15,936 nucleotides of DNA from Chthoniobacterales bacterium. Its GTDB lineage: Bacteria; Verrucomicrobiota; Verrucomicrobiia; Chthoniobacterales; UBA10450. How positions within the stretch are numbered: the stretch's first letter is position 1; every line of letters starts with the position of its first letter. Both the position numbers and the translations under genes were made by a program. The notes below the pieces were generated by a model. It worked only from the letters and a program-made list of their open reading frames with translations, had not been told where the DNA came from and ran no database searches. This document shows, one piece after another, positions 5,399 to 13,883 of the stretch. The stretch is taken from contig JACCTI010000171.1 in the NCBI GenBank assembly GCA_013812515.1, positions 1-15,936 of the forward strand, given 5' to 3'.

Positions 5399-6916
5399 GT
5401 GCGCCGATTCCGTCTGCGGACGCTGCGCTGGCTGGCGGCGCTTCTTTTCCTCGCCCTCCTTGTCGCGATCGTTCTGCGCTGGGTTTCCCTCGAGCGCTGG
5501 CGGTGGGACGTCGAACAGGCGGAGGCGAGTTCTCCTCGCGTGGCCATCCTGACGCCGACTCCAAAGCCTGAGCCTACGCCGGCAAAACCAAAACCCATCG
5601 CGGGCAAGCTCGAGACGGCGCAACTGTTCAACGGCATCACGCTCCGTCCCACCGTCCAGCCGACTCCCGGCCGCGCGGCGTCGGAAGAGCGCAATGATCC
5701 GCAGAGTTATGTGCTCGATCTGCGGCTCGACATTCGGATGCCCGCGCCGAACCGCACGCTCGATGAGCTTGCAAAAATCAACCCGGAACTCCCGCACCTG
5801 CTGCCGGGCCTGACTGAAATGCTGCAACCGGAAGCCGTCTCCCCGTTCTTCGCTGAAATCTACGAGACCAAACTGAAGTCGCTTCGCGCAAATCTCGGCC
5901 GTCTGGATCAACTACTCTCGCGCCATAATTTTTATGACACGCAAACGGTGTTGCAGTTGAAGCATCCGCAAACGCAACGAAAAGCGGTGCTGCTGCAGGC
6001 CGACATGGATGTGGACGCGGATGGGTCCGATGCCGACCGGGTTCCCGCGGGGAGCGGAACCTCGCCAAATTTCCAGCCTTTCACGAGCTATCGTTGGCCG
6101 AAGAAAACGCAGCACCCGAGCGCCTATCTCCCGGTTCTCGAGGAGAAGGCGAAGCGCCTGGAAACGGAGGCCGCGCAGAAGACGATTGCCGCGGAACGGA
6201 AGCGCGAGTTGAAACGCGCGCTCGCGCAAACCCGCGACGAAATTGGTACCCTGAAAACGTTCAGCTTCCTCATCGGCGCGACCGATCCATTCATCGTGAT
6301 TCCCGGTGGCTTCACGCGCACTGAGGGCGCAAAGGTAGGCGACTACGCGGTCGTGATTTCGGGAGACGTCATTTACCCCGCGATCGTGGGCGACATTGGA
6401 CCAAACGACAAAGCGGGTGAAGCGTCGTTGCGGATCGCGAAGGAAATCAGCACGGTGGCGACAGCGAATTTCCGACCGGTCAGCGACTTGAAAGTGACCT
6501 ATCTCATTTTTCCCGGGACGGCGGATACGCCTTTTGGTCCACCAGACCTGGATAAGATCAACGCGCGTTGCGAGGCGCTCGTGAACGAGATTGGCGGCGC
6601 GGGCAAGCCAATGCACAAGTGGGTGAACATTATCCCGCCGCCGCCCACACCGACACCAACTCCCACACCTACCCCTTCTCCGAGTCCAGCGGCGTCGCCG
6701 TCGCCGAGCGGATCTCCGGGCGCATCTCCCAGCGCCTCGCCGTCACCCACCTTTGCCTTCCCTTTGCCTTCGGCGAGCGAAACTCCATCTCGCGCACCGA
6801 AAGCGAGCGCTGCGCCGTCCGCTTCACCAGTCGTTAGGCAGACGCCTTCAGGTAGCCGCTCGACCGTCGCGAGCTCACGACGCCCAGGCATGCAGACTGC
6901 TCCGCCCATGGAGTGA
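5399..6916 (+). CDS. Membrane-anchored GH75-type chitosanase-like protein with Pro/Ser/Thr-rich tail
   Basis: A 505-residue protein starting at GTG 5399, 9 bases after the TMEM14-like gene. Residues 1-10 are basic and ~11-27 form one membrane segment, followed by a Thr/Pro linker (~51-66). The catalytic-like region includes LLQADMDVDADGSDAD (~198-213), FIVIPGGF (~298-305) and GDYAVVISGDVIYPAIVGDIGPNDKAGEASLRIAKEIS (~314-351). That layout resembles glycoside hydrolase family 75 endo-chitosanases; Asp332 and Glu341 are the natural candidates for the two acidic catalytic residues. Between them and the DVDADG motif lies a charged, probably coiled-coil insert (~246-285, rich in Glu, Lys, Arg). The C-terminus (~413-480) is low-complexity Pro/Thr/Ser. 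The extra ~90-190 region has no family I recognise. Activity on chitosan, or on an amino-sugar polymer of the envelope, is inference. Confidence 0.75.
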   Translation: MRRFRLRTLRWLAALLFLALLVAIVLRWVSLERWRWDVEQAEASSPRVAILTPTPKPEPTPAKPKPIAGKLETAQLFNGITLRPTVQPTPGRAASEERNDPQSYVLDLRLDIRMPAPNRTLDELAKINPELPHLLPGLTEMLQPEAVSPFFAEIYETKLKSLRANLGRLDQLLSRHNFYDTQTVLQLKHPQTQRKAVLLQADMDVDADGSDADRVPAGSGTSPNFQPFTSYRWPKKTQHPSAYLPVLEEKAKRLETEAAQKTIAAERKRELKRALAQTRDEIGTLKTFSFLIGATDPFIVIPGGFTRTEGAKVGDYAVVISGDVIYPAIVGDIGPNDKAGEASLRIAKEISTVATANFRPVSDLKVTYLIFPGTADTPFGPPDLDKINARCEALVNEIGGAGKPMHKWVNIIPPPPTPTPTPTPTPSPSPAASPSPSGSPGASPSASPSPTFAFPLPSASETPSRAPKASAAPSASPVVRQTPSGSRSTVASSRRPGMQTAPPME

Positions 6917-7003
6917 AATCATCCCGCGACACGACCACGTCACGCGGTTGCCTCGTTCAGAAGAAGAGGGCCCGCTGTTGCGATTGAGCCGCGTCGCCGT
7001 CTC

Positions 7004-8101
7004 ATGAAAGCCATTTACCGCAGCAAAATCCTCTGGATCCTCGTCATCCTCCTGGTCGCGGCCTTGGTCGTCCGCGCGATGTTGCCGATTTGGGTGCGCG
7101 ACTACGTGAACGGGAAGCTCTCGGAAATGGAGGATTACCGCGGCCATGTCGCCGACGTCGACATTCATCTCTGGCGCGGCGCCTACTCGATCCATGTCGT
7201 CGAGATCAAAAAGATCAGCGGCCACGTGCCCGTTCCTTTTTTCTCCGCGCCAGTGGTTGACCTCTCGGTCGAATGGAAGGCTCTCTTTCACGGCGCGCTC
7301 GTGGGCGAGATCAACTTCCAGCAGCCGAAGATGAACCTGGTGAACGCCGCCAACAGAGCGAATAGCCAGGCACCGCTCGACGAACCATGGACAGAGAAAG
7401 TGAGGGAGCTTTTCCCGCTCCGCATCAACCGCTTCACGGTCAACGAAGGTGAAGTGCATTATCGCGACTACAGCAAAAAGCCGGACGTCGATATCGTGCT
7501 CGATCGCCTCGACGTCGTGGCCACGAACCTGACCAACAGCACCAGGCTTTCCGAGACGTTGAACGCGAACATCGAGATGAAAGGCCGCCCGCTCCGCGCT
7601 GGCACTTTCAAGACGGAGATCAATCTCGATCCCTATGCCGCGAAGCCGACCTTTGCCCTCCGATCGGAGGTCGATGACGTGCCGCTCGTAAAGCTAAACG
7701 ACTTCGCGAAAGCCTATGGCGGGATCACATTCGAGGGCGGGTCGCTGCGCGTTGCGACGGAGATGAACTCGAAGCAAGGAAATTTTCGCGGCTATATCGA
7801 GCCGGTCTTCGAAAAAATGTCGATCTTCGATCCAACACATGACACCGAGAGTCCGATCGACTTCATCTGGCAGGGGATCGTCGGCGGATTGACCCGCATC
7901 ATTCGCAATCATCCGAAGGATCGCTTCGGCACGAAGGTGCCTCTCTCCGGCAGCTTCGACGACCCCGCGCCCGCGGTTATGGAAACCGTCTTCAACGTCC
8001 TGCGGAACGCGTTCATCAAAGCATTTGAAGGCCGGCTGAGTAACGACAACATCGACGTTTCAAAGGTCCAGCAGGACCCGGACGTGAAAGACAAGAAGTA
8101 G
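7004..8101 (+). CDS. DUF748/AsmA-like envelope protein
   Basis: A 365-residue protein with one N-terminal membrane helix (ILWILVILLVAALVVRAML, residues ~9-27). The rest is beta-rich and soluble, probably in the periplasm. Segments such as VADVDIHLWRGAYSIHVVEIKK, VVDLSVEWKALFHGALVGEINFQQPKMNLV and PLRINRFTVNEGEVHYRDYSKKPDVDIVLDRLDVVATNLTNS are typical of DUF748, a relative of AsmA/YhdP proteins linked to outer-membrane assembly and lipid transport. It is much shorter than most AsmA relatives and holds one DUF748-like unit. The ATG at 7004 fits the start of the helix, but there is no strong ribosome binding site. It follows the chitosanase-like gene by 87 bp on the same strand and may belong to the same transcript. 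Confidence 0.82.
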   Translation: MKAIYRSKILWILVILLVAALVVRAMLPIWVRDYVNGKLSEMEDYRGHVADVDIHLWRGAYSIHVVEIKKISGHVPVPFFSAPVVDLSVEWKALFHGALVGEINFQQPKMNLVNAANRANSQAPLDEPWTEKVRELFPLRINRFTVNEGEVHYRDYSKKPDVDIVLDRLDVVATNLTNSTRLSETLNANIEMKGRPLRAGTFKTEINLDPYAAKPTFALRSEVDDVPLVKLNDFAKAYGGITFEGGSLRVATEMNSKQGNFRGYIEPVFEKMSIFDPTHDTESPIDFIWQGIVGGLTRIIRNHPKDRFGTKVPLSGSFDDPAPAVMETVFNVLRNAFIKAFEGRLSNDNIDVSKVQQDPDVKDKK

Positions 8102-8135
8102 CAGCGCATTTAGCCGGCGGGGTGCCTGCTCTGCA

Positions 8136-8281
8136 ATCCTGAGCCGCGCAGACGGCGAAGGATCTCTCACCCGTGGAGGTGGCAGCCAAGGTGCCAGCGC
8201 GTGCACTTTGCAACGGACGCTCCGGTGTCGTTTATCGATACTCCGTAGGCGGGGTCCTTCGTCCTCTGCGCGACTCAGGAT
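8136..8281. repeat. Inverted pair of ATCCTGAG...GAAGGATC-type intergenic repeats
   Basis: The left arm 8136-8164 and right arm 8253-8281 are complementary at 25 of 29 positions, separated by 88 bp. The unit (ATCCTGAG, about 14 variable bases, GAAGGATC) is a repeat type I recall from intergenic regions of several soil phyla. It sits between the convergent ends of the DUF748 gene and the SNF2 helicase gene. It could fold into a long hairpin and serve both transcripts as a bidirectional end signal, although no T-run is seen. The spacer shows no coding signal. Confidence 0.7.
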
Positions 8282-8311
8282 GACAACACTGTTCGCCGCG
8301 AGGACACGCGT

Positions 8312-11300
8312 TTAGCGCAGCAGCTCCTCGAGATCTTCAGTCGTTAAGCCGCTCATCAGCGGCTCTTCGCTGCCGATCGTGGCTTCGCTTGTGCTGCGCT
8401 TCCGTTCCTGCAATTTCACGATCTTCTCTTCGACCGTCTCCCGCGCGATCAGCTTATAGGCGGTCACCACGCGGGTTTGGCCGATGCGATGCGCGCGGTC
8501 CGTGGCCTGCGCTTCCGCCGCGTAGTTCCACCACGGATCGAAGTGAATGACGGTGTCGGCGGCGGAAAGGTTCAATCCGACGCCGCCCGCTTTCAGGCTC
8601 ATCAGGAAAACGGGAATCCCGCTTTCGTTCTGAAATCGATCCACGACGGACTGTCGGTCTTTTGTCGAACCGTCGAGATAGCTAAACGGAACTTTCTCGG
8701 CCTCCAGCCGCTCGCGGATCAGCGTGAGCATCGCGACGAATTGACTGAAGACGAGCACACGATGTCCCCCGTCAATCGCTTCCTCGATCAACTCCTCAAG
8801 GAGGTCGAGCTTCGCTGATTCGACTCCATTTTTCGTGATCTCGCCGCCGAGCAAACGCAGATCGCAACAGACCTGTCGCAAGCGGAGCAAGCCGACAAGC
8901 ATCTTCATCCGAGCTGCACCGGCGTTTGCGCGCTCCGCGCCAATGCCAGTCTGAATCTCGCGGAGCAGGCCGTCATAGGCTGCGCGCTGGCGCGGAGTCA
9001 AATCGCAGATGACCTGTTGTTCGATCTTTTCGGGCAACTCCTTTGCCACATCCGTTTTCCTGCGTCGGAGGAGGAACGGCCGCATGCGCCGTGCGAGACG
9101 ACGTTGCACTTCCGGCGCTGTCCCGCGGACCAGCGGGTGCTCGTAGCGTTCACGGAAATCCGCGCGGCTGCCAAGGTAACCCGGCAGCGCGAAGTTCATG
9201 ATCGACCAGAGATCGCGGACCGAATTTTCGATCGGCGTCCCGGTGAGCACAAAGCGATGCCGCGCGCGCAAGGCGAAGGCGACCTGCGCATTCTGCGTGT
9301 CTGGATTTTTGATATGCTGCGCTTCATCCAGAACCACGGTGGAGAACTGAAGCGCCTTGTATTTCTCGGCGTCGCGCTGGAGTAAGGCATAGCTTGTGAG
9401 GACGATGTCGTTCTCATTTATCTCGGTGAAGCGCGTGTGGCGGTTCGGTCCTTCGAGCGCGAGCACGCGGAGCTCGGGTGTCCAACGCTGCGCTTCGTTG
9501 CGCCAGTTCGTGACGAGCGAGGTCGGGCAGACAATCAAGGCTGGTTCGGCGCTCCGATTCGCGAGCAGGAACGCGAGCGTCTGGACGGTTTTGCCAAGGC
9601 CCATCTCGTCGGCCAGAACCCCGCCGAGATTGCGCTGTGCGCGTTGCCAAAGCCAGGCCACTCCGTCCTTCTGATAATTGCGCAGCCGTTCGCCGATCGC
9701 GCCGAGGACGGGCTTTTCTTCACTTGACCAACCGCCTGCGAGCCTTTGCAGATCGTGCAGCGCAACACCCAACTCAAGGGCCGTATCGGTCACATAGGAC
9801 GCATGTGTTCTGTTAATTCGATAAAGGCCGGGCTGATTCTGCTTTGGCTCGCAGTCCCGTAGGACCTCTTCGAAGTCTTCGATCGCCGCCGCATCGAAAA
9901 CGCCGACGCGTCCATTGCGCAGCTTCGTCTGCGTCTGGCCGGAGCGAAGCAGCCGCTGCAACTCCGCGGCCGAGAAGCTCTGTCCGTCAGGCGTCCCGAG
10001 CGAGTAGCGAAGCTCGAACCAATTCTCCCCGGAACCGACGATCTCGATCTGGGGCTGGAGTGGCTGTAGCTCACTACTGACTCTTGTCGCTTGCGCAGAA
10101 AGAGTGACTTCCCACTCGTTTTTCAGGCGCTGGTATTCGAATGCAAAGAAGCGTGCCACGAGGTCTTCGCGAGTAAGGACAAGGCGCTCGCCACGGAGCG
10201 TAAAGCCGAGCGCCTCGAGGCGACGAAGCGCGGCGCGTTCTGCGTCGATGTCGCGCAGCAAAATTGTATTGGAATGTGGGATGGACCTTAGCGTCCCGAT
10301 GGCCTGGCCCGAGTCGCGGCACAGAGGCCCCTCCCACATTCCATCCGCGTAGCGGACGCGCAGCTCTGCCTGCAGTTCGCGCAGAGAGCCTTCGATTTGC
10401 AGCACGAACTTCGGCGGTGCGGTTTGCACATCTGGAACGGCTGCGGCGTCGGGCATTTCGAGGTGAAACCATTCCCGCAGGCGTGCCGCTTCGAAGGCGA
10501 GAAATTGTTGCGCGTGCGCGCCGCGCAAGGTCGCGGTGCCGGTCACGAGATCTTTCCACTCGTTAGGCAGCCCTTCGCGCAGCGGACGGAATCGGTTGCC
10601 CTGAAGCACCCATGCTTCGGTCCCCTCAACCAGGAGGCGTTCATCCGGCGCGAGCGAGGTGTCGAGCCGAACCGATCCATCGTCCCCGCGCTCCAGCCGA
10701 AGCCGTGGCCGATAGACGTCCGGTGAAATCTCGACGCGGGCCCCTTTCCCGAATGTAACGCGCGGATGGCCGCGTAACGCGCGCAGGAAATTGAGAAACT
10801 CTGCGGCGGGGTACGTTCGCATTGGCGCGAGGGCGTTTTCGTTCAACGCGGCGAGATCAAACGTGTCGCAGGCGTAGCGTTCCTGCGGCTTCAATGTGGT
10901 CGGCATGACCCGCGCGCCGTGGATCTCCACCTCCGTAACCACCATCACGTGTCCTTTGGCCCAGGCTGAATCGAAGTTGGGTGGCAGGATGAAGTGCAGC
11001 GCGATCGAAGTGGCCGCATCGGAACCAGATTCAACGAAGGTCGGACGGGCTGTTGCCGACTTCGCGGGCCCGACAAGTGGCGTCTCTGGCACTTTCGCGC
11101 TCTCTTTCGCGAGGAACTCGACACCGACGGCGAGCGCGTGCGCGCAAATTTTTCCCCACTCGCGCGACTCGCGGCAGGTGCAGAGATTCTCCACGTCCGA
11201 CTCCGTCTTGATGCGCAAGCCGGAGCGCAAATTTCGAGTGCCCTCGCGCACCATGCCGAGAAGCAGCGGTGCCTCGTAGTTCACGTCAGAGACGCGGCCC

Positions 11301-11422
11301 GCCGCCTGCATTTGCTGCGCTTGCTTCATCGCGGGCCAGCCACCGGCGCTCACAAGAAGTTTTTGTGTGATTGGAGGCGCGGCGCTGGGCACGTGAGACG
11401 ATGCCGGTTTGCACTCCCGCAT
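8312..11422 (-). CDS. SWIM zinc-finger SNF2-family helicase/ATPase
   Basis: A 1036-residue double-stranded-DNA translocase of the Swi2/Snf2 type, the HepA/RapA-like bacterial class that remodels protein-DNA or transcription complexes. An N-terminal SWIM finger is visible (Cys81-x-Cys83 ... Cys93-x-His95, CTCRESREWGKICAHA). A long family-typical middle region follows (~110-560). The ATPase core has Walker A DEMGLGKT (~605-612), DEAQ (~699-702) and TGTP (~727-730). The C-terminal helicase half has LVFSQFV (~889), a GGVGLNLSAADTVIHFDPWWN block (~946-966) and motif VI QATDRAHRIGQ (~972-982). All motifs are intact and the length is normal. The ATG at 11422 is the first start in frame; its ribosome binding site is weak. 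It is divergent from the DUF1203-ada pair across 101 bp. The exact role is unknown. Confidence 0.95.
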   Translation of the reverse strand: MRECKPASSHVPSAAPPITQKLLVSAGGWPAMKQAQQMQAAGRVSDVNYEAPLLLGMVREGTRNLRSGLRIKTESDVENLCTCRESREWGKICAHALAVGVEFLAKESAKVPETPLVGPAKSATARPTFVESGSDAATSIALHFILPPNFDSAWAKGHVMVVTEVEIHGARVMPTTLKPQERYACDTFDLAALNENALAPMRTYPAAEFLNFLRALRGHPRVTFGKGARVEISPDVYRPRLRLERGDDGSVRLDTSLAPDERLLVEGTEAWVLQGNRFRPLREGLPNEWKDLVTGTATLRGAHAQQFLAFEAARLREWFHLEMPDAAAVPDVQTAPPKFVLQIEGSLRELQAELRVRYADGMWEGPLCRDSGQAIGTLRSIPHSNTILLRDIDAERAALRRLEALGFTLRGERLVLTREDLVARFFAFEYQRLKNEWEVTLSAQATRVSSELQPLQPQIEIVGSGENWFELRYSLGTPDGQSFSAAELQRLLRSGQTQTKLRNGRVGVFDAAAIEDFEEVLRDCEPKQNQPGLYRINRTHASYVTDTALELGVALHDLQRLAGGWSSEEKPVLGAIGERLRNYQKDGVAWLWQRAQRNLGGVLADEMGLGKTVQTLAFLLANRSAEPALIVCPTSLVTNWRNEAQRWTPELRVLALEGPNRHTRFTEINENDIVLTSYALLQRDAEKYKALQFSTVVLDEAQHIKNPDTQNAQVAFALRARHRFVLTGTPIENSVRDLWSIMNFALPGYLGSRADFRERYEHPLVRGTAPEVQRRLARRMRPFLLRRRKTDVAKELPEKIEQQVICDLTPRQRAAYDGLLREIQTGIGAERANAGAARMKMLVGLLRLRQVCCDLRLLGGEITKNGVESAKLDLLEELIEEAIDGGHRVLVFSQFVAMLTLIRERLEAEKVPFSYLDGSTKDRQSVVDRFQNESGIPVFLMSLKAGGVGLNLSAADTVIHFDPWWNYAAEAQATDRAHRIGQTRVVTAYKLIARETVEEKIVKLQERKRSTSEATIGSEEPLMSGLTTEDLEELLR

Positions 11423-11451
11423 GCAACGCGCCGCGCTTTTCCGTAGCTACT

Positions 11452-11466
11452 TTCGCGATTCGCGAA
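11452..11466. promoter_or_regulatory. Palindrome TTCGCGATTCGCGAA, candidate operator
   Basis: TTCGCG and CGCGAA form a perfect 6-bp inverted repeat with a 3-base spacer; the same bases also read as two tandem TTCGCGA units. It lies in the 101-bp divergent region between the SNF2 helicase and DUF1203-ada, 58 bp before the DUF1203 start. Position suggests a regulator site, but a GC-rich genome makes short palindromes cheap, and no regulator is matched to it. Confidence 0.3.
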
Positions 11467-11523
11467 TTCGGTGCCTGAATATCGTGGATGCACAGCGGCG
11501 CTGGCCACGCTTAGGATGATGGC

Positions 11524-11988
11524 ATGACAAAAAATCCCTTTCGGGTTGTGGCATTACCCACCTCGCTGGCGGAGACGGCCCGGCGGAACGCAGCTGCCGG
11601 CGCGAGAGATCACAGAACGACAACGGTCGAGTCGGCGCAGACCGCTCCCTGCCGGCATTGCCTGACTTGGGCAAATCCTGGGGAGCGTGTGATTTTGTTT
11701 CCCTTTCAATCCATCTCCAGCGCCCGGCCTTACGGGGAAAGTGGTCCGGTGTTTATCCACGCCGATGGATGTGAACAATACTCCGCCCCTAACGAGTTCC
11801 CGGCTGCCTTTCGGAGCGGCCGCGCGCTTCGCGCTTACAACGAGGACGACGAAATAGTAGCCGCGCAACTGGCGGGCGATGCGCCCGAGGAGCTGGCCAG
11901 CGAGATGTTCGAAATTCCCGAGGTCCAATTTCTGCACGTGCGCAGTGCCTGTCATGGATGTTACACCTTCAAGCTGGAACGCGCCTGA
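11524..11988 (+). CDS. DUF1203 domain protein
   Basis: A 154-residue protein matching DUF1203 along its whole length. It begins MTKNPFRVVALPTSLAETARR and contains the conserved CRHCL (Cys43, Cys46), LFPFQSISSARPYGESGPVFIHADGCEQY, and a C-terminal RSACHGCYTF (Cys142, Cys145). The paired Cys motifs suggest metal binding or redox sensitivity, but the function of the family is unknown. The ATG at 11524 has an AGGA about 8 bases upstream. Its stop is 4 bases before the ada start, so the two are almost certainly translated from one mRNA, hinting at a link with alkylation or stress response. Confidence 0.88.
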   Translation: MTKNPFRVVALPTSLAETARRNAAAGARDHRTTTVESAQTAPCRHCLTWANPGERVILFPFQSISSARPYGESGPVFIHADGCEQYSAPNEFPAAFRSGRALRAYNEDDEIVAAQLAGDAPEELASEMFEIPEVQFLHVRSACHGCYTFKLERA

Positions 11989-11992
11989 TCCG

Positions 11993-13054
11993 ATGGAACT
12001 TCTCCCACCACCCACCACCATGTATCGCGCGCTGCGGGAGCGCGATTCCACCTTCGAAGGCATCTTCGTCGCCGGCATCCGAACCACCGGAATCTTTTGT
12101 CGGCCGACCTGCAGCGCGAAGAAGCCTGCGCCGCAGAATGTGGAATTTTTCGCAACCCCATCCGACGCTTTGCTCGGAGGATACCGGCCCTGTTTGCGCT
12201 GCCAGCCGATGGACCCGGCCCAGCCTGCGCCCGCCCTCATCCTGCGGCTCCGCGCCGAGGTCGAGAAGACCCCCAGCGGCCGCATCACGGACAAGGAACT
12301 GCGCGCTCTGGAGATCGATCCCTCGACCGCGCGACGGCAGTTCATGCGCCACTACGGGATGACATTTCAGGCGTATCACCGCGCGCGCCGGATGGGCCTC
12401 GCGTTGCGCGAGGTGCGACGCGGCGGACGCGTCGATCACGCGCAAAGCGAGAGTGGGTTCGAGTCAGCGAGCGGTTTTCGCGAAGCGTTCGTGCGCATTT
12501 TCGGCCAGGCACCGACCTCCGCGAAGGAGCGGCCAGCCCTTTTGGCAGAGCGAATCGAAACGCCGCTCGGCGTGATGATCGCAGTCGCGGATGACGAAGG
12601 ATTGCGCCTGCTCGAATTCGCCGACCGACGAGCGACGGAGCGCGAATTGCGTTTGCTGCGGGAACGACTCCGGACGTCGATCGTTCCGGGCGAACATCGG
12701 TTTCTCGAGCAAATCCGGCGCGAGCTCGGCGACTACTTCGCGGGCCGGAGTCTGGAGTTTAGGACTCCGGTCGCGCCGGTCGGTTCCGATTTTCAACAGC
12801 GCACCTGGCAACTGTTGCGAACGATTCCGCCGGCCGAGACCCGCTCGTACTCATGGATGGCGGAGCAACTGAAGATTCCGGGCGCGCGCCGCGCCGTCGG
12901 CCGCGCCAACGGCACGAACATGCTTTGCCTCATCATTCCGTGTCACCGCGTGATTCGTGCGGACGGCACCCTCTGCGGGTACGGCGGAGGACTCTGGCGA
13001 AAGCGCTGGCTGCTGGATCACGAACGCAAGTTCACCGCCCAGCGCGCGGCCTGA
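11993..13054 (+). CDS. ada: Bifunctional Ada: methylphosphotriester/O6-methylguanine repair and transcription regulator
   Basis: A 353-residue protein, the length of E. coli Ada (about 354). Ada removes methyl groups from DNA phosphotriesters and O6-methylguanine by transfer to its own cysteines, then activates repair genes. The N-terminal zinc domain has Cys36, Cys40, Cys67 and Cys70 (IFCRPTC ... RPCLRC), with Cys36 the likely phosphotriester acceptor. The AraC-type helix-turn-helix region spans ~80-175 (STARRQFMRHYGMTFQAYHRARRM ... ESGFESASGFREAFVRIFGQAP). The C-terminal methyltransferase ends in IIPCHRVIRADGTLCGYGGGLWRKRWLL with acceptor Cys317. All key residues are present. The start at 11993 lies 4 bases after DUF1203; the ATG at 12020 is an alternative. 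Upstream open frame from 11879 overlaps DUF1203 and is not coding. Confidence 0.95.
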   Translation: MELLPPPTTMYRALRERDSTFEGIFVAGIRTTGIFCRPTCSAKKPAPQNVEFFATPSDALLGGYRPCLRCQPMDPAQPAPALILRLRAEVEKTPSGRITDKELRALEIDPSTARRQFMRHYGMTFQAYHRARRMGLALREVRRGGRVDHAQSESGFESASGFREAFVRIFGQAPTSAKERPALLAERIETPLGVMIAVADDEGLRLLEFADRRATERELRLLRERLRTSIVPGEHRFLEQIRRELGDYFAGRSLEFRTPVAPVGSDFQQRTWQLLRTIPPAETRSYSWMAEQLKIPGARRAVGRANGTNMLCLIIPCHRVIRADGTLCGYGGGLWRKRWLLDHERKFTAQRAA

Positions 13055-13098
13055 GGAATCTTCGGGCTCGGGCGCGGCCGCACGGCGCTATTGTAATT

Positions 13099-13824
13099 TC
13101 AAAGCAGATTCGACACTGGAACTCGGCGCTTCCGCAGCTTGAGGTTCAGCATTTCCACGAAGACGGCGAAGCCCATCGCGAAGTAGGTATAGCCTTTCGG
13201 GATGTGGAAGCCGAGCCCTTCGCCGATCAGGTTCACGCCGATCAAGAGGAGAAAGCTGAGGGCGAGCATCTTGATGGTTGGATGCCGCTCGACAAAACCA
13301 CTGATCGTGCCGGCGAACAGCATCATCACCCCGACCGCGATCATGACCGCTGCCACCATCACGCCAATCTCGTCGACCATTCCAACCGCGGTGATGACAG
13401 AGTCGAGTGAGAAAACGAGGTCGAGCGCGATGATCTGCACCAGGACGGAGGCGAGCGAGGGGAGGGTGCGGATGGAGCGATCGCCGTTCTCGCCTTCGAG
13501 TTTGTTGTGAATTTCGCGGGTACTCTTGGCGAGGAGAAAGAGGCCGCCACCGATCAGGATCAAGGCCCGGCCCGTGACATCATAACCGGCCAGAATAAAG
13601 AGTGGTTTCGTCAGGCCGACAATCCAGGAGAGCGATAAGAGGAGCAGGATGCGCATGATCATCGCGAGCGCGAGGCCGATCTGGCGCGCCTGATTTTGTT
13701 TCGCGGCCGGAAGTTTGCCGGCGAGGATCGAAATGAAAACGATGTTGTCAATCCCGAGAACGATCTCGAGCAGCGTCAGCGTAAGCAGACCAATCCAGGC
13801 CTGCGGGTCGGTAAACCATTCCAT
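13099..13824 (-). CDS. TerC-family integral membrane protein
   Basis: A 241-residue protein with about seven membrane helices. It carries the two family signatures: EIVLGIDNIVFI (~20-31) near the N-terminus and LDLVFSLDSVITAVG (~133-147) in the middle, each with an acidic residue buried in a helix. TerC-family members are linked to tellurite resistance, and some (Alx, MeeF, YceF) to manganese export or metallation of exported proteins. The visible sequence cannot choose between them. The ATG at 13824 has a strong AGGAGGA ribosome binding site 7 bases upstream. The C-terminus (KLRKRRVPVSNLL) is basic and probably cytoplasmic. The gene converges on ada with a 44-bp gap. Confidence 0.93.
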   Translation of the reverse strand: MEWFTDPQAWIGLLTLTLLEIVLGIDNIVFISILAGKLPAAKQNQARQIGLALAMIMRILLLLSLSWIVGLTKPLFILAGYDVTGRALILIGGGLFLLAKSTREIHNKLEGENGDRSIRTLPSLASVLVQIIALDLVFSLDSVITAVGMVDEIGVMVAAVMIAVGVMMLFAGTISGFVERHPTIKMLALSFLLLIGVNLIGEGLGFHIPKGYTYFAMGFAVFVEMLNLKLRKRRVPVSNLL

Positions 13825-13831
13825 ATTTTTT

Positions 13832-13838
13832 TCCTCCT
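13832..13838 (-). promoter_or_regulatory. Strong ribosome binding site of the TerC-family gene
   Basis: The minus strand reads AGGAGGA, seven bases ahead of the ATG at 13824. It is the best Shine-Dalgarno in the window; most other genes here have weak ones. Confidence 0.8.
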
Positions 13839-13883
13839 AGGTCAGGGGCTGGAAGAACGTGAACACTGTGGAAGCGCGCCAAA

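Noticed and set aside
5912..6616. 234-codon open frame on the minus strand
   Set aside because: Antisense to the chitosanase-like gene; no family motif and very rich in Arg, as expected for a shadow frame.
11879..11992. N-terminal extension of Ada
   Set aside because: It overlaps DUF1203 in another frame and does not resemble Ada; Ada length and domain start agree with 11993.
11554..12345. 263-codon open frame on the minus strand
   Set aside because: Antisense to DUF1203 and the start of ada, both of which are well supported.
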